Positions 27,908-37,282 are shown, counted from the stretch's first letter. The stretch: DNA of 64,000 nt from Bacteroidota bacterium (GCA_023423405.1 JAFAFR010000043.1:186001-250000); one strand, 5' to 3'. Notes: generated by a model from the sequence alone, not told the origin. Numbers and translations are program-made.

Positions 27908-30685
27908 ATGAATAACGGCGGCAAATTTAGTTTAAAATACAGTTTATTTGGGCTTTTTGCGCTGCTGTTTTGCTTATCAACGCTCTTATCCTCAGCGAAT
28001 TATTTCAGAAAGCACAATTTTGGCGAGCAGTTAACAAGTACAACAGGCGGCGATGGCCCCCCGGCCCCGGGCGGGCTGCGCGCTTTGGCCGATACCATTC
28101 CCCTGGCGACCGACACCGTGCCCCTGAAAAAAGATACGGTTCCGCTTACCCGCGACCCGCTTCGCACCGACACCCTGCCCGGCCGGGTCGACAGCCTCAT
28201 CACCCTTACCGATACGCTCAATGTGAAGCTGGGCAAGGATTCGCTCGACGCCCCCGTGGAATACGCCGCCTCCGATTCCATGGTGCTGGACCTCTCCACC
28301 AAAAAAATATCGCTCTACAACAAGTCGTCCACCAAATACAAGGACCTCGATCTGCAGGCCTATAAAATTGAGCTCGACCAGCCCACCCAACTGGTGGTGG
28401 CCACCTACACCCTCGATACGGCAGGCGCCCAGGTGGGTAAGCCGCATTTTGTGCAGGGCGAAAGCAATATGGATGCCGACAGCATCATCTACAATTTCAA
28501 AACGCAGAAAGGCATCACCAAACATACTTTTACCCAGCAGGGTGAAATGTTCGTGTATGGTGAAAAGATAAAAAAGGTGAACCTCACCGATTTTTATGCG
28601 CTCCACGGCCGCTTCACTACCTGCAACCTCGACACGCCGCATTTTGCGTTCCGCACCAATAAGATGAAACTGGTGAACCAGAAACTGGCGGTGAGCGGAC
28701 CGGTGCACCCCGAATTCGAAGGCGTGCCTGTTCCCGTGTACCTGCCCTTTGGATTTTTCCCGCTTTCACAGGGACGCCATTCCGGCATCCTGCCGCCGCA
28801 GTTCACGGCCAACGAACAATTTGGCCTGGGGCTGGAAGGACTGGGTTACTACAAAGTACTGAACGATATGTTCGACGTGATGCTGCGGGGAGATATCTAC
28901 TCCTACGGTGGTTGGCGGGCCGTGCTTACGCCCACCTATCGCAAGCGCTACCGTTATTCGGGACGACTGAATCTTTCCTTCCAGCGCTCGCGTTTCCTGA
29001 GCGCCAACCCCACGCCCGATAAGGATTTCGAGACCAGCCAAACCTGGAACATCCAGTGGAGCCACTCCGCCGACACCAAGGCCCGTCCCGGCACCAGTTT
29101 CCAGGCAAGTGTAAACGCCGGTTCCACCCAGTACAACCGCTACGTGGGCGTGAACCCAACCATCAATTTCAACAACCAGTTGTATTCTTCCATCTCGTAC
29201 AGCAAGAACTGGGACAATAAATACATCCTCAACCTCAACGCAGGTCACAACCAGAACAGCAATAACCGCCTGGTGCAGGTGCGCCTGCCCGATGGTTCGT
29301 TTACTGTCAATACTTTTTATCCCTTCCAGCCCAAAGAATTTGTGGGCGAAGCCAAGTGGTATGAAAAACTCGGCATTGGCCTGAACAGCGTTTTCCAGAA
29401 CCAGGTATCGTTTTACGACAGCGCTTTCACCATGCAGCAGTTGATCGATACCATTCAGTGGGGCGTGCAGCACAACGTGCCCATCACCCTGGCCCTGCCT
29501 TCGCTGGGACCCATCCAGGTATCGCCGGGTGTGAGCTTTACCGAGCGCTGGTACGGTGTGCAGTACTACAAAGTGTGGAACGATGACCTGCAGAAAGTGG
29601 ATACGCTGCGCTACAAAGGATTTTATACCGCCAACGATATTGCGTTCAGCCTGGGCTTGAACACAGCGCTTTTTGGCAAGCTGGAAAAATTTGGTCCGCG
29701 AAGTCCCATTTATGCGATCCGCCACGTGATCAGGCCCAGCGTGAGTATCAGTTACAAGCCCGATCTGAACGGGAAAGATTATTACCGTGTGCAGGTAGAT
29801 ACCACCGGTAGGTTGCAGCGGTTCAGCAAATATGCCAATACCATTTACGGCGCTTTCAGCGACGGTGAATTCGGCGGACTGAGTTTTACACTCGATAACA
29901 ACCTCGAGATGAAAACGCGCTCCAAAAAAGATACGGCTGATGGCGGCATCAAAAAAGTGAAGCTGATAGATGGTTTCGGAATCACCGGCAATTACAATTT
30001 CATGGCCGATTCGTTCCGTCTTTCGCCCCTCAGCCTCTACCTGCGCAGCACGCTTTTCCAGAAGATCAACCTCACGGCATCGGCTACCATGGATCCTTAT
30101 AAAACGGATGCCCGCGGTTTCCGCGTAGACCAGTACGCCTGGTCGGGCGGCGGTTTCAGCCTGGGTCGTGTGACCAATGGAAACATTTCCCTCTCTACTT
30201 CTTTCACCAGCAAAAAAGCGGAGGAAAAGAAAAAGAAGATCGACCAGGAGCTCGCCAATTCGCAGTTGCCCATTACGCTGGAGGAGCAGCAGGAACAGAT
30301 GAACTATGTGCGGAACAACCCGGCGGAGTTTGCCGACTTCGATATTCCCTGGTCGCTGAACCTTTCGTATTCGCTGAGTTTTGCCAGGTACCAGAAAACA
30401 GACTACTCAGGTTTTTACACCACCATTTCGTCCAATATCAATGTAAGCGGCGATTTCAACCTTACGCCCAAGTGGAAGCTGGGCGCGAATACTTTTTACA
30501 ATTTCAACAGCTCCTCCCTGTCACAGCTCACCATGTTCCTGAGCCGCGAACTGCACTGCTGGCAGCTTGGCATCAACATTACACCGGTGGGATTGTACCG
30601 TTCCTTCAACATTACGATCAATCCAAAGTCGGGGATACTGCGGGACCTGAAGATCAACCGGACGAGGTATTTTTATACGCAGTAG
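27908..30685 (+). CDS. LptD-like outer-membrane LPS assembly barrel
   Basis: A 925-residue protein with an N-terminal signal/anchor (hydrophobic residues ~12-32), a low-complexity Thr/Asp/Leu linker (residues ~55-110), an OstA-like periplasmic domain (~115-240) and a large beta-barrel ending in RTRYFYTQ. The conserved LPFGFFPLSQGRHSGILPP stretch marks Bacteroidota LptD-like (DUF4105-independent) barrels. It should insert lipopolysaccharide into the outer leaflet. The chosen ATG avoids a long 5' extension that overlaps the amidase gene on the other strand. It is transcribed away from the LptA-like/MCE operon, but the group forms one envelope-assembly cluster. Confidence 0.9.
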   Translation: MNNGGKFSLKYSLFGLFALLFCLSTLLSSANYFRKHNFGEQLTSTTGGDGPPAPGGLRALADTIPLATDTVPLKKDTVPLTRDPLRTDTLPGRVDSLITLTDTLNVKLGKDSLDAPVEYAASDSMVLDLSTKKISLYNKSSTKYKDLDLQAYKIELDQPTQLVVATYTLDTAGAQVGKPHFVQGESNMDADSIIYNFKTQKGITKHTFTQQGEMFVYGEKIKKVNLTDFYALHGRFTTCNLDTPHFAFRTNKMKLVNQKLAVSGPVHPEFEGVPVPVYLPFGFFPLSQGRHSGILPPQFTANEQFGLGLEGLGYYKVLNDMFDVMLRGDIYSYGGWRAVLTPTYRKRYRYSGRLNLSFQRSRFLSANPTPDKDFETSQTWNIQWSHSADTKARPGTSFQASVNAGSTQYNRYVGVNPTINFNNQLYSSISYSKNWDNKYILNLNAGHNQNSNNRLVQVRLPDGSFTVNTFYPFQPKEFVGEAKWYEKLGIGLNSVFQNQVSFYDSAFTMQQLIDTIQWGVQHNVPITLALPSLGPIQVSPGVSFTERWYGVQYYKVWNDDLQKVDTLRYKGFYTANDIAFSLGLNTALFGKLEKFGPRSPIYAIRHVIRPSVSISYKPDLNGKDYYRVQVDTTGRLQRFSKYANTIYGAFSDGEFGGLSFTLDNNLEMKTRSKKDTADGGIKKVKLIDGFGITGNYNFMADSFRLSPLSLYLRSTLFQKINLTASATMDPYKTDARGFRVDQYAWSGGGFSLGRVTNGNISLSTSFTSKKAEEKKKKIDQELANSQLPITLEEQQEQMNYVRNNPAEFADFDIPWSLNLSYSLSFARYQKTDYSGFYTTISSNINVSGDFNLTPKWKLGANTFYNFNSSSLSQLTMFLSRELHCWQLGINITPVGLYRSFNITINPKSGILRDLKINRTRYFYTQ

Positions 30686-30691
30686 TGAGGA

Positions 30692-30758
30692 AGGTTTGGG
30701 GTTTGGGGTCTGTGGTTTGGAGTTGGTTGGTGGTTTGGGGTTTGGGGTTGGTTTGTGG
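30692..30758 (+). repeat. degenerate G-rich TTTGGGG tandem repeat
   Basis: The short gap between two converging genes is filled with variants of GTTTGGGG / GTTTGTGG. The plus strand has at least four runs of three or four G, so it could fold into a G-quadruplex. A similar tract recurs near 40,114. Its function is unknown; a spreading intergenic repeat is likely. Confidence 0.7.
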
Positions 30759-31496
30759 TTAGCCTTTCAGGATGTGTTCTTCCATGGTGTTCCAGGAGCG
30801 GGTTTTGAGTGATTCCACTGTGTCGGTTGCGAGGGGTGTTATGGGTTCGAGGAAGTCGATGCGCAGGCGGTGGGGTAGGAGATAAAAAACTTTATCGGCC
30901 GGGTTTACGAGTCGGGTATGAAAGATCACACCGGGAATGATGGAAGTTTTTGTGTCAAGGGCCAGCCGGAAAGCGCCGTCGTGGAATCCTTTCAGCGGCT
31001 CGCTGGTTTTGTTGCGCGTGCCTTCGGGATAGATGCACATATGGAGCCCCGATTCCAGCACCTTTTTCATCTGTAAAAAACTTTCTTTGCGACTGCGGTC
31101 ATTTTTGCGGTCCACCAGCACGCTGCCCAGTTTATAAATGATCCCGAATAAGGGGATCTTCGCCATTTCCGCTTTGGCGATGGTTTTATTGCCACCCGGG
31201 ATGGCGGGGGAAGAAACCGGTACGTCCATCAGCGCATTGTGATTGCAGATAACGATATAGGGCTTGCCGGCACTGAAATGTTCCTTTCCGCGAACGGTGA
31301 GCGGACAGCCGATCAAACGCAACCAAACGGCCATCCATATACGCGCCATGGCTATGAAGCGATGCGTGGCAAGCGGATCCTTCACCGTCAGGCACCCAAG
31401 CAGCAGGGGAACCAGGAAAATGATCATGGTAACCAGGAAGCTGACCAGCGCCCACAATGCCCAGATCCTGGCGAAAATTTCTTTTACCCATTTCAT
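30759..31496 (-). CDS. plsC: 1-acyl-sn-glycerol-3-phosphate acyltransferase
   Basis: A 245-residue membrane acyltransferase that makes phosphatidic acid from lysophosphatidate. An N-terminal hydrophobic segment covers residues ~12-36; the catalytic HxxxxD motif is H86NALMD91, and the glycerol-phosphate-binding EGTRNK motif lies near residue 149. Family level is firm; lyso-lipid specificity is inferred. It is 14 bp downstream of ung in the same direction. Confidence 0.92.
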   Translation of the reverse strand: MKWVKEIFARIWALWALVSFLVTMIIFLVPLLLGCLTVKDPLATHRFIAMARIWMAVWLRLIGCPLTVRGKEHFSAGKPYIVICNHNALMDVPVSSPAIPGGNKTIAKAEMAKIPLFGIIYKLGSVLVDRKNDRSRKESFLQMKKVLESGLHMCIYPEGTRNKTSEPLKGFHDGAFRLALDTKTSIIPGVIFHTRLVNPADKVFYLLPHRLRIDFLEPITPLATDTVESLKTRSWNTMEEHILKG

Positions 31497-31510
31497 GGTG
31501 CTAAACTACA

Positions 31511-32182
31511 CTACAATGACCAATCAATGGGATCAATACCCTGACTCACGAGGTATTGGTTGGTGCGCGAAAAATGTTTGCATCCCAGGAAACCGTTGTG
31601 GGCGCTGAATGGAGAGGGATGCGCCGCTTTCAACACCAGGTGTTTGGTTTCGTCGATCAGTACCTGTTTTTCCTGCGCAAAACGTCCCCAGAGCAGGAAA
31701 ACCAGGTGTTCCTTTTCCTGGCTGAGGTGTTTGATGACCGCGTTGGTAAAATCGGCCCAGCCGATGCGGGAATGGCTCGAAGGCTCGTTGGCGCGAACCG
31801 TCAGCGCTGCGTTGAGCAGCAGCACACCTCTTTCCGCCCACTTGGTAAGGTTGCCCGTTTTGGGAATGGGAAGGCCTGTGTCGCTCAACAGTTCCTTAAA
31901 AATATTTACGAGAGAAGGGGGAGGCGTAACCTTATCGGGCACGGAAAAACTGAGCCCGTGCGCCTGCCCCGGCTGGTGGTAGGGGTCCTGGCCCAGTATC
32001 ACCACTTTCACCTGGTTGAAAGGGGTTTTCGCAAAGGCATTGAAGATGAGGGGACCCGGCGGATAGATGGTGGCGCCACTCATCTTTTCCATTTTAAGGT
32101 GGGTGACCAGTTGCTGGAAATAGGGTTTGTCAAATTCTGCTTGTAAGCTTTGCTTCCAGCCTTCTTCGATGGCAACATCCAT
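31511..32182 (-). CDS. ung: uracil-DNA glycosylase, family 1
   Basis: A 223-residue enzyme that removes uracil from DNA to start base excision repair. It has the family-1 water-activating motif GQDPYH (D66), the uracil-recognition GVLLLNAALTVR segment with its Asn, and the HPSPFS minor-groove loop near the C-terminus. Length and motifs are standard. Confidence 0.97.
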   Translation of the reverse strand: MDVAIEEGWKQSLQAEFDKPYFQQLVTHLKMEKMSGATIYPPGPLIFNAFAKTPFNQVKVVILGQDPYHQPGQAHGLSFSVPDKVTPPPSLVNIFKELLSDTGLPIPKTGNLTKWAERGVLLLNAALTVRANEPSSHSRIGWADFTNAVIKHLSQEKEHLVFLLWGRFAQEKQVLIDETKHLVLKAAHPSPFSAHNGFLGCKHFSRTNQYLVSQGIDPIDWSL

Positions 32183-32282
32183 AGCTGCTTTTGTTCAAAA
32201 ATAGTGTTTTTGGCAGGCAAGTTTCGATTCATTAATTTAAACAAACCGCAGCTAAGGGCAATTCATCACAAATACCATTACC

Positions 32283-32861
32283 ATGTTAGAAAATTTAATG
32301 AACCTCATCAGGGAACAGGCAGGCGACTCCGTTATCAACAATCCCGATATTCCCAACGAACAAAACGAAGCGGTAATGCAGGCTGCCGGCAGCTCCATCC
32401 TGGGTGGCCTGCAGGGACTGCTTTCGCAGGGAAATGTGAAAGACGTGCTGGGGCTTTTCAGCGATCCCGGCGCCGTTACCAATTCGCATCCGGCCGTGCA
32501 GCAGATGTCGGGCGGATTACTGGACCAGCTCACGGGGCAGCTTGGCCTTAACCGGCAACAGGCAGGCGGCATTGTGAGTTCGCTGTTGCCGGCCATACTA
32601 ACGCAACTGGTTAGCCGAACCAACAACCCTTCCGACAATGGGTTCGACATCCAGGGCATTTTCAACCAGTTGAGCGGCGGACGATCCGCAGGCGTCGACG
32701 TACAGGGACTGCTGGGGCGTTTTACGCAGGGTGGCCTCGACCGTGACGGCGACGGGGACGTAGACCTGCAGGACCTCATGGTTGCTTTCAGTGGCAATGG
32801 CCCGGCACAGGGCGGTGGCGGCGGCCTTCTCGACAGCCTGAAAGGAATGCTGGGTGGTTAA
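32283..32861 (+). CDS. DUF937/YidB-like protein with an EF-hand-like loop
   Basis: A 192-residue cytoplasmic-looking protein (no signal peptide) rich in Gly, Gln and Leu. Residues 1-110 consist of short amphipathic helices with GGLQGLL and GGLLDQL patterns, as in DUF937/YidB-type proteins. Residues 153-164 (DRDGDGDVDLQD) form a good calcium-binding EF-hand or dockerin-like loop, followed by a Gly-rich tail. Function unknown. It stands alone with its own terminator. Confidence 0.7.
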   Translation: MLENLMNLIREQAGDSVINNPDIPNEQNEAVMQAAGSSILGGLQGLLSQGNVKDVLGLFSDPGAVTNSHPAVQQMSGGLLDQLTGQLGLNRQQAGGIVSSLLPAILTQLVSRTNNPSDNGFDIQGIFNQLSGGRSAGVDVQGLLGRFTQGGLDRDGDGDVDLQDLMVAFSGNGPAQGGGGGLLDSLKGMLGG

Positions 32862-32882
32862 TACCACGCCTTAATGATTTTC

Positions 32883-32928
32883 CTGGCCGGAACCTTCCTT
32901 TTCAGGGAAGTTCCGGCCAGTCGTTTTT
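32883..32928 (+). terminator. intrinsic terminator after the EF-hand protein gene
   Basis: A GC-rich stem (outer arms CTGGCCGGAA / TTCCGGCCAG, 16 bp with one mismatch and a 6-nt loop) is followed by TCGTTTTT on the plus strand. Its right part overlaps the 3' end of the convergent GH43 gene, including that gene's stop codon. Confidence 0.85.
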
Positions 32929-33882
32929 CCAGGTGATTTTTTTGATCTGCAATTTGGGACGGCCGCGGTCCTGCAGGTCGTATGCGTGGTAAATAAGATA
33001 GTCCTCTCCGCCGATGGTGCACACTGCATTGTGCCCGGTACCAGCCCAGCGATTGTCGCCCTGTTTCACCAGGCTGCCACCGCCCCGGGTCATAAGCCTG
33101 CCTGTTTTATCGACATAAGGTCCGCTGACCTGGCGGCTCCTGCCAACCATGATCTTATAGGTGCTTTTTTCCGCGCGGCAACAATAATCAAAGGAAACGA
33201 ACAGGTAGTAGAAACCGTTGCGCCGTACAATGAAGGGCGCTTCGATGGCGCCGTCGCCTGCAAGCGTATCGGGCAGCGACGGATCGCGCGGACGGGTGGC
33301 CAGTGTGTACCATGCAGCAGTATGCGCCGGCTTTGTCAGGCTGCTGTCGAGCGCTACCAGTTGTATGCCATTCCAGAACGAACCGAAACTCAGCCAGGGC
33401 CGGCCATTCTCATCAATGATGAAATTGGGATCAATGGCATTCCACTGGTCCCGGCCAGGAACCGATTCCATTACCTTTCCGTGGTCTTGCCAACGATAGT
33501 CGGGCGAAGACGGATCGAGCGTACGATTGCTGGCCACGCCGATGCAGGAAGTATTCTTCCCGAAGGCCGAAACGGAATAATAGAGATAATAACGCCCACG
33601 AACAAACGCAATATCGGGCGCCCAGATATGCCCTTTAAATCCAGCCACAGCTTCCAGGGCCCATTTCGGGGCTTCGCTAAATACAGGAGGCAGGTTTTCC
33701 CATTGGTGCAGGTCGGCAGACCGCATTACGGAAATGCCCATTCCCGTGCTGAACACGTAAAAATATGCACCCTCCTTTATCATAACGGGGTCGTGTACAC
33801 GCGGAAGGCTGTCGCCGGCCCTGGCAACGTATCCTGCGAGCAACAGCAACACCTGACAAACAAGGGCAGCCTGGCGGAACAT
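32902..33882 (-). CDS. GH43 arabinan endo-1,5-alpha-L-arabinanase-like enzyme
   Basis: A 326-residue exported protein (signal peptide to about residue 22) forming one five-bladed propeller. The three GH43 acids are visible: D31 in VHDPVM (base), D151 in NAIDPNF (pKa modulator) and E214 in AIEAPF (acid). GHIWAPDI and GTGHNAV are also typical of the endo-arabinanase subfamilies. It should cut the alpha-1,5-arabinan backbone. The gene follows the GH51 arabinofuranosidase by 3 bp, so the pair forms an arabinan-degrading operon. Confidence 0.93.
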   Translation of the reverse strand: MFRQAALVCQVLLLLAGYVARAGDSLPRVHDPVMIKEGAYFYVFSTGMGISVMRSADLHQWENLPPVFSEAPKWALEAVAGFKGHIWAPDIAFVRGRYYLYYSVSAFGKNTSCIGVASNRTLDPSSPDYRWQDHGKVMESVPGRDQWNAIDPNFIIDENGRPWLSFGSFWNGIQLVALDSSLTKPAHTAAWYTLATRPRDPSLPDTLAGDGAIEAPFIVRRNGFYYLFVSFDYCCRAEKSTYKIMVGRSRQVSGPYVDKTGRLMTRGGGSLVKQGDNRWAGTGHNAVCTIGGEDYLIYHAYDLQDRGRPKLQIKKITWKNDWPELP

Positions 33883-33885
33883 AGG

Positions 33886-35856
33886 CTATGGTTTGATCCT
33901 TATTACCGCAAAGGAATGGGCGGGCAATTGGTATTCGAGTATTCCTTTTTTCAAAGGGACCCTGCTTTTTTGAGGCGCTACCAGGGTGGGCTGCGCAAAA
34001 CTGTTTACCGCCCCCAGGTCGGATGAAGACAGTAACTCCACTGTCGCCTCCCTGCTTTTTCCTTTCCATCCTTTGAGATGTATGCGCTTCAGTTGCCCGC
34101 TGCTGCCGGCATTGACCAGTTTGAGGATGATCTCTCCACTGGCGCTGTCTGCCACGGCGCTGGCATAGAGCCCGTCTTTTCCAATCATCGGTTGTTCATT
34201 GCTGTGAATGCCAATGGTGTGGGTGCCCCTGTTGCGGGAAAACAGTTGCTGCACGTAATAATCGGTGGTGCCGTATGCTTCCAGGTTGTTCACCCAAATG
34301 AGATCGGGACGCCATTGCCAGCCATCGGCATGGGCAAAAAGCGGTGCATAGGAAGCCATTACCACTACGTCGGCATTGCGCTCCAGCCCCGTCATAAAAG
34401 CTGCTTCCGCGATGGCCGTTTGCCAGTTGTTCTGGTTCTCCACACTTACGGTTTTGTCGCTCTGTGCGGCGTATTCGCCGGCAAAAACTTTTGAACCGTT
34501 GCGGGGATAGTTGTCGTATCGCCCTGCGTTCTCGAGGAACCATTCGGGACGGCGGTAGTAGTGCTCGTCGATGATGTCGGCTTGCATGTCGCGCAGGGCC
34601 TGGTTGAGGTAGTCGAACCGTTCGCCGCCGGGGTCGGTGCCGGCGCTGTTCACCAATTGTATCTCCGGGTATTTCGATTGAATGGCTTTGGTGAAGATTT
34701 TCAGGCGCTCGATGTATTGCGGTCCCCAGTTTTCGTTGCCGATGCCCATCATTTTGAGGTGGAAGGGCTCGGGGTGACCCATACGCGCGCGGAGCCCACC
34801 CCAGGTGGTGTTCACACCGCCGTTGGCAAACTCAACCAGGTCGAGGGCATCCTGGATATAAGGATCCAGTTCATCCAGGGGAACCAATTCTGCAGTATTG
34901 AACTGGCAGGCCATACCACAGTTGAGGATGGGCAGGGGCGAAGCGCCGATGTCTTCGGCGAGCTGGAAATACTCATAAAAGCCGAGCCCGAAAGTCTGAA
35001 AATAATCGGGCGTGGGACGGTGGGCGAATTCAAAATTCCAGCGATTGATCAGCAGGGGCCGGTCTTCCACGGCGCCCACGGTTTTTTTCCACTGGTAACG
35101 TTGCGAAAGATCGTAGCCTTCTACAATGCAGCCGCCGGGGAAACGCAGGAAGCCCGGTTTCAGATCAGCCAGCTTTTGCACCATATCGGCCCGAAGCCCG
35201 CCGGGCCTGTTCTTCCAGGTATCGGAAGGAAAGAGGGAGATCATGTCGAGGTCCACTACGCCGCTGCCGCTGAGCCAGAGATAAAACTGGCCTTTCATGT
35301 CGGTAGCGCTGGATACAAAAGAAGCCGTTCCTTTCTGCCAATCAGCGTTTGTGCCTGACAGTGATAAGGCAGTACTGCCGAGCGATTTTCCCGAACTGTC
35401 GGCCAGCCCTATATGCAGGGTAACCGATCCCGATACCAGCCGGTATTGCACGGAAAAATCGTAGCGCAGGTTTTTTTTGACACCCATGCCCCGGAAGCCT
35501 TCGTTGACAAGTCCAAAGCTGCCGGCCTCCTGGTTGTTCACCCGGAGCCGCAGGAAGCGCGGATTGGATGGTTTATCGGCGCGGTTCAGCAATTGCATAT
35601 CTCCCTCAACGGGTTGCTTTTTTTTGAGCTGCCAGCCCATAAAAGGGCGGGGAAATTCAAAGGAACGGTTCTTGATCATCTCGGCGTAGATGCCCCCGTC
35701 GGCTCCCAGGTTGATGTCCTCAAAAAATACACCCCACATGGTGGGCGAAACCGCCGCCAGTTTTTTGCCGGTCTCTACTGTTATGTCACCGCTGCTTTGC
35801 GCTGTAGCGCCCATCCGGCATACAACGAACACAAAAAAGATTATCCCGTATTTCAT
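33886..35856 (-). CDS. alpha-L-arabinofuranosidase, GH51
   Basis: A 656-residue exported enzyme (signal peptide cut after ATA, about residue 19, from the start MKYGIIFF). A CBM4/9-like beta-sandwich near residues 60-215 precedes the TIM barrel, as in the eukaryote-like branch of GH51. E375 in GIGNENWG is the expected acid/base, and E461 in VFAGEYA the likely nucleophile. It removes arabinofuranosyl units from arabinan or arabinoxylan, working with the GH43 enzyme 3 bp downstream. An in-frame extension upstream of this ATG looks unlike a signal sequence and was not used. Confidence 0.93.
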   Translation of the reverse strand: MKYGIIFFVFVVCRMGATAQSSGDITVETGKKLAAVSPTMWGVFFEDINLGADGGIYAEMIKNRSFEFPRPFMGWQLKKKQPVEGDMQLLNRADKPSNPRFLRLRVNNQEAGSFGLVNEGFRGMGVKKNLRYDFSVQYRLVSGSVTLHIGLADSSGKSLGSTALSLSGTNADWQKGTASFVSSATDMKGQFYLWLSGSGVVDLDMISLFPSDTWKNRPGGLRADMVQKLADLKPGFLRFPGGCIVEGYDLSQRYQWKKTVGAVEDRPLLINRWNFEFAHRPTPDYFQTFGLGFYEYFQLAEDIGASPLPILNCGMACQFNTAELVPLDELDPYIQDALDLVEFANGGVNTTWGGLRARMGHPEPFHLKMMGIGNENWGPQYIERLKIFTKAIQSKYPEIQLVNSAGTDPGGERFDYLNQALRDMQADIIDEHYYRRPEWFLENAGRYDNYPRNGSKVFAGEYAAQSDKTVSVENQNNWQTAIAEAAFMTGLERNADVVVMASYAPLFAHADGWQWRPDLIWVNNLEAYGTTDYYVQQLFSRNRGTHTIGIHSNEQPMIGKDGLYASAVADSASGEIILKLVNAGSSGQLKRIHLKGWKGKSREATVELLSSSDLGAVNSFAQPTLVAPQKSRVPLKKGILEYQLPAHSFAVIRIKP

Positions 35857-36076
35857 ACTGGTCAGGATGTTGACATTTGTTGTTGGAAAATGAAAAGCGC
35901 CACTGCTGCGGGCGCGAAATAAATAACTGCGTTTGTACATGGTTCATGTAATTTATCCAGACAGCAGTTTTTGTAAGAAGACCGTAAATATAATGGAATT
36001 TCGCACAGCTGCAGCAGTGGGGTGGCCGAACCGGGGTTTTGTGATGTTAGTTGCACTTGCCGCCCCGGGAATGTGC

Positions 36077-36084
36077 TAGTTTTG
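36077..36084 (+). promoter_or_regulatory. candidate -7 box for the thioredoxin gene
   Basis: TAGTTTTG matches TAnnTTTG and lies 19 bp before the start codon. A TTG at 36057-36059 could be the -33 element, but the 17-bp spacing is slightly short. Confidence 0.4.
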
Positions 36085-36103
36085 CCATTCAAAACGGAAT
36101 GTC

Positions 36104-36400
36104 ATGAACAGCTTTGAATTACATATCCAGGGGGATAAGCCGGTGGTGGTAGATTTTTTCGCGGAGTGGTGCGGACCCTGTAAAATGATGCCGGCCATCC
36201 TGTCTGATGTAAAACAGAAGGTGGGCGACAAAGCCACCATTTTGAAAATGGACATCGATAAGAACCCGGCCTATGCACAACGCTATGGCGTGCAGGCGGT
36301 TCCAACGCTTATCATTTTTCGCAATGGAAAAGTATTGTGGCGTACCAGTGGTGTTACGCCGGCCCAGGAAATTCTGCGTCAGCTATCGAACCTGGTGTAA
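36104..36400 (+). CDS. trxA: thioredoxin
   Basis: A 98-residue single-domain thioredoxin with the active site W22-C23-G-P-C26 and the cis-proline segment AVPTLIIF. It reduces protein disulfides in the cytoplasm (no signal peptide). Its 3' end overlaps the convergent small ORF by 22 bp. Confidence 0.94.
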   Translation: MNSFELHIQGDKPVVVDFFAEWCGPCKMMPAILSDVKQKVGDKATILKMDIDKNPAYAQRYGVQAVPTLIIFRNGKVLWRTSGVTPAQEILRQLSNLV

Positions 36401-36567
36401 GAAGCACCATCAGCAAAGGCATCGGGAAGCCCTGCCTGATTGAGGAAAGCAATTGCTGCTGCTTTTTTCTTTACAAAGAAAGGATGGGTTCCAAAACTAC
36501 CGACTTTGCCGGCACCCTGCGTCTTTTTTGAAGAGCCTTCACCCTTATTATTCGGTTTGTTTTTCAT
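36379..36567 (-). CDS. small basic hypothetical protein (62 aa)
   Basis: A 62-residue frame rich in Lys, Gly and Ala with a KKAAAIAFLNQAGLPDAF-like helical segment. It begins 9 bp after the DUF6934-like stop codon on the same strand, so the two would be co-transcribed, and it overlaps the end of trxA. A TAAATTTG box that matches the -7 consensus sits directly before its ATG and might also drive it alone. No family is recognised. The composition looks protein-like, but a chance frame cannot be excluded. Confidence 0.4.
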   Translation of the reverse strand: MKNKPNNKGEGSSKKTQGAGKVGSFGTHPFFVKKKAAAIAFLNQAGLPDAFADGASYTRFDS

Positions 36568-36576
36568 ACAACAAAT

Positions 36577-37176
36577 TTAAATGATTTCTCCCTGATATGT
36601 ATGCACCCTACCCCAGAAAAAAAATGTTTTTTTTCTCCGTGCGATAAAGGCCTCGTAGTTTTTTCCGTTTGTAAACGGTTCCCAACGGTTATTACGAAAA
36701 CCACATACATCAAAGACCGTATTAATCGTTTCCCAATGTGACCGTATATGCATTTGATACCACCGCGTTCTTATCGCGTCGCTGCCTTTAATAAATACAA
36801 CAGCTTCCGGGTGCCTCCCTGTAAAATCATGTATGATGTGTGCAAGTGTTCCCAATACCCGCTCTGCATCTCCATTCCCCGAAACAACCGTATCTGAAAC
36901 CTCGCCTGTTTCCTCATCCAGGTCGCCAAAACCTAAATTGTAAACATGGTTGCTTATCGCATCAAAAAAAGCAATTTTTTGGATCAGGCCACGATGCCCC
37001 ACACTTTCGAAAAAGTATTCTCGGCCCGAGGCGCAAACAAAATAATCGTATCGCGGAATATCCAGTACCATCATGCCACAAAATACATTCCGGCCCCACC
37101 CGTCACAACCGTTTTTACACCCCATCTCGTTGGGTTTTTTAACCCGCAAACCAGTAAAATGTTTCTTTCTTAGCAT
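36577..37176 (-). CDS. DUF6934-like protein
   Basis: A 199-residue soluble protein from MLRKKHF. Segments YNLGFGDLDEETGEVSDTVVS, GDAERVLGTLAHIIHDF, FIKGSDAIRTRWYQMHIRSH and EPFTNGKNYEAFIARRK (read in pieces) fit the DUF6934 family that occurs in many copies across Bacteroidota, from memory of that family. Function unknown; such genes often sit singly or beside small ORFs, as here. A longer start 11 codons upstream is possible. Confidence 0.65.
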   Translation of the reverse strand: MLRKKHFTGLRVKKPNEMGCKNGCDGWGRNVFCGMMVLDIPRYDYFVCASGREYFFESVGHRGLIQKIAFFDAISNHVYNLGFGDLDEETGEVSDTVVSGNGDAERVLGTLAHIIHDFTGRHPEAVVFIKGSDAIRTRWYQMHIRSHWETINTVFDVCGFRNNRWEPFTNGKNYEAFIARRKKTFFFWGRVHTYQGEII

Positions 37177-37282
37177 AATCTGTTTTCGTTCGCAGACACC
37201 CGCAGCCACCGCCTGATTTTTCTAACCGGCAGGGACGGCCCATATTGCGCTTATTTGAATAGATTTGGCAGTAAACGCTGCT

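Noticed and set aside
28031..29725. Long minus-strand frames opposite the LptD-like gene
   Set aside because: Mirror frames of a real barrel gene; no family features.
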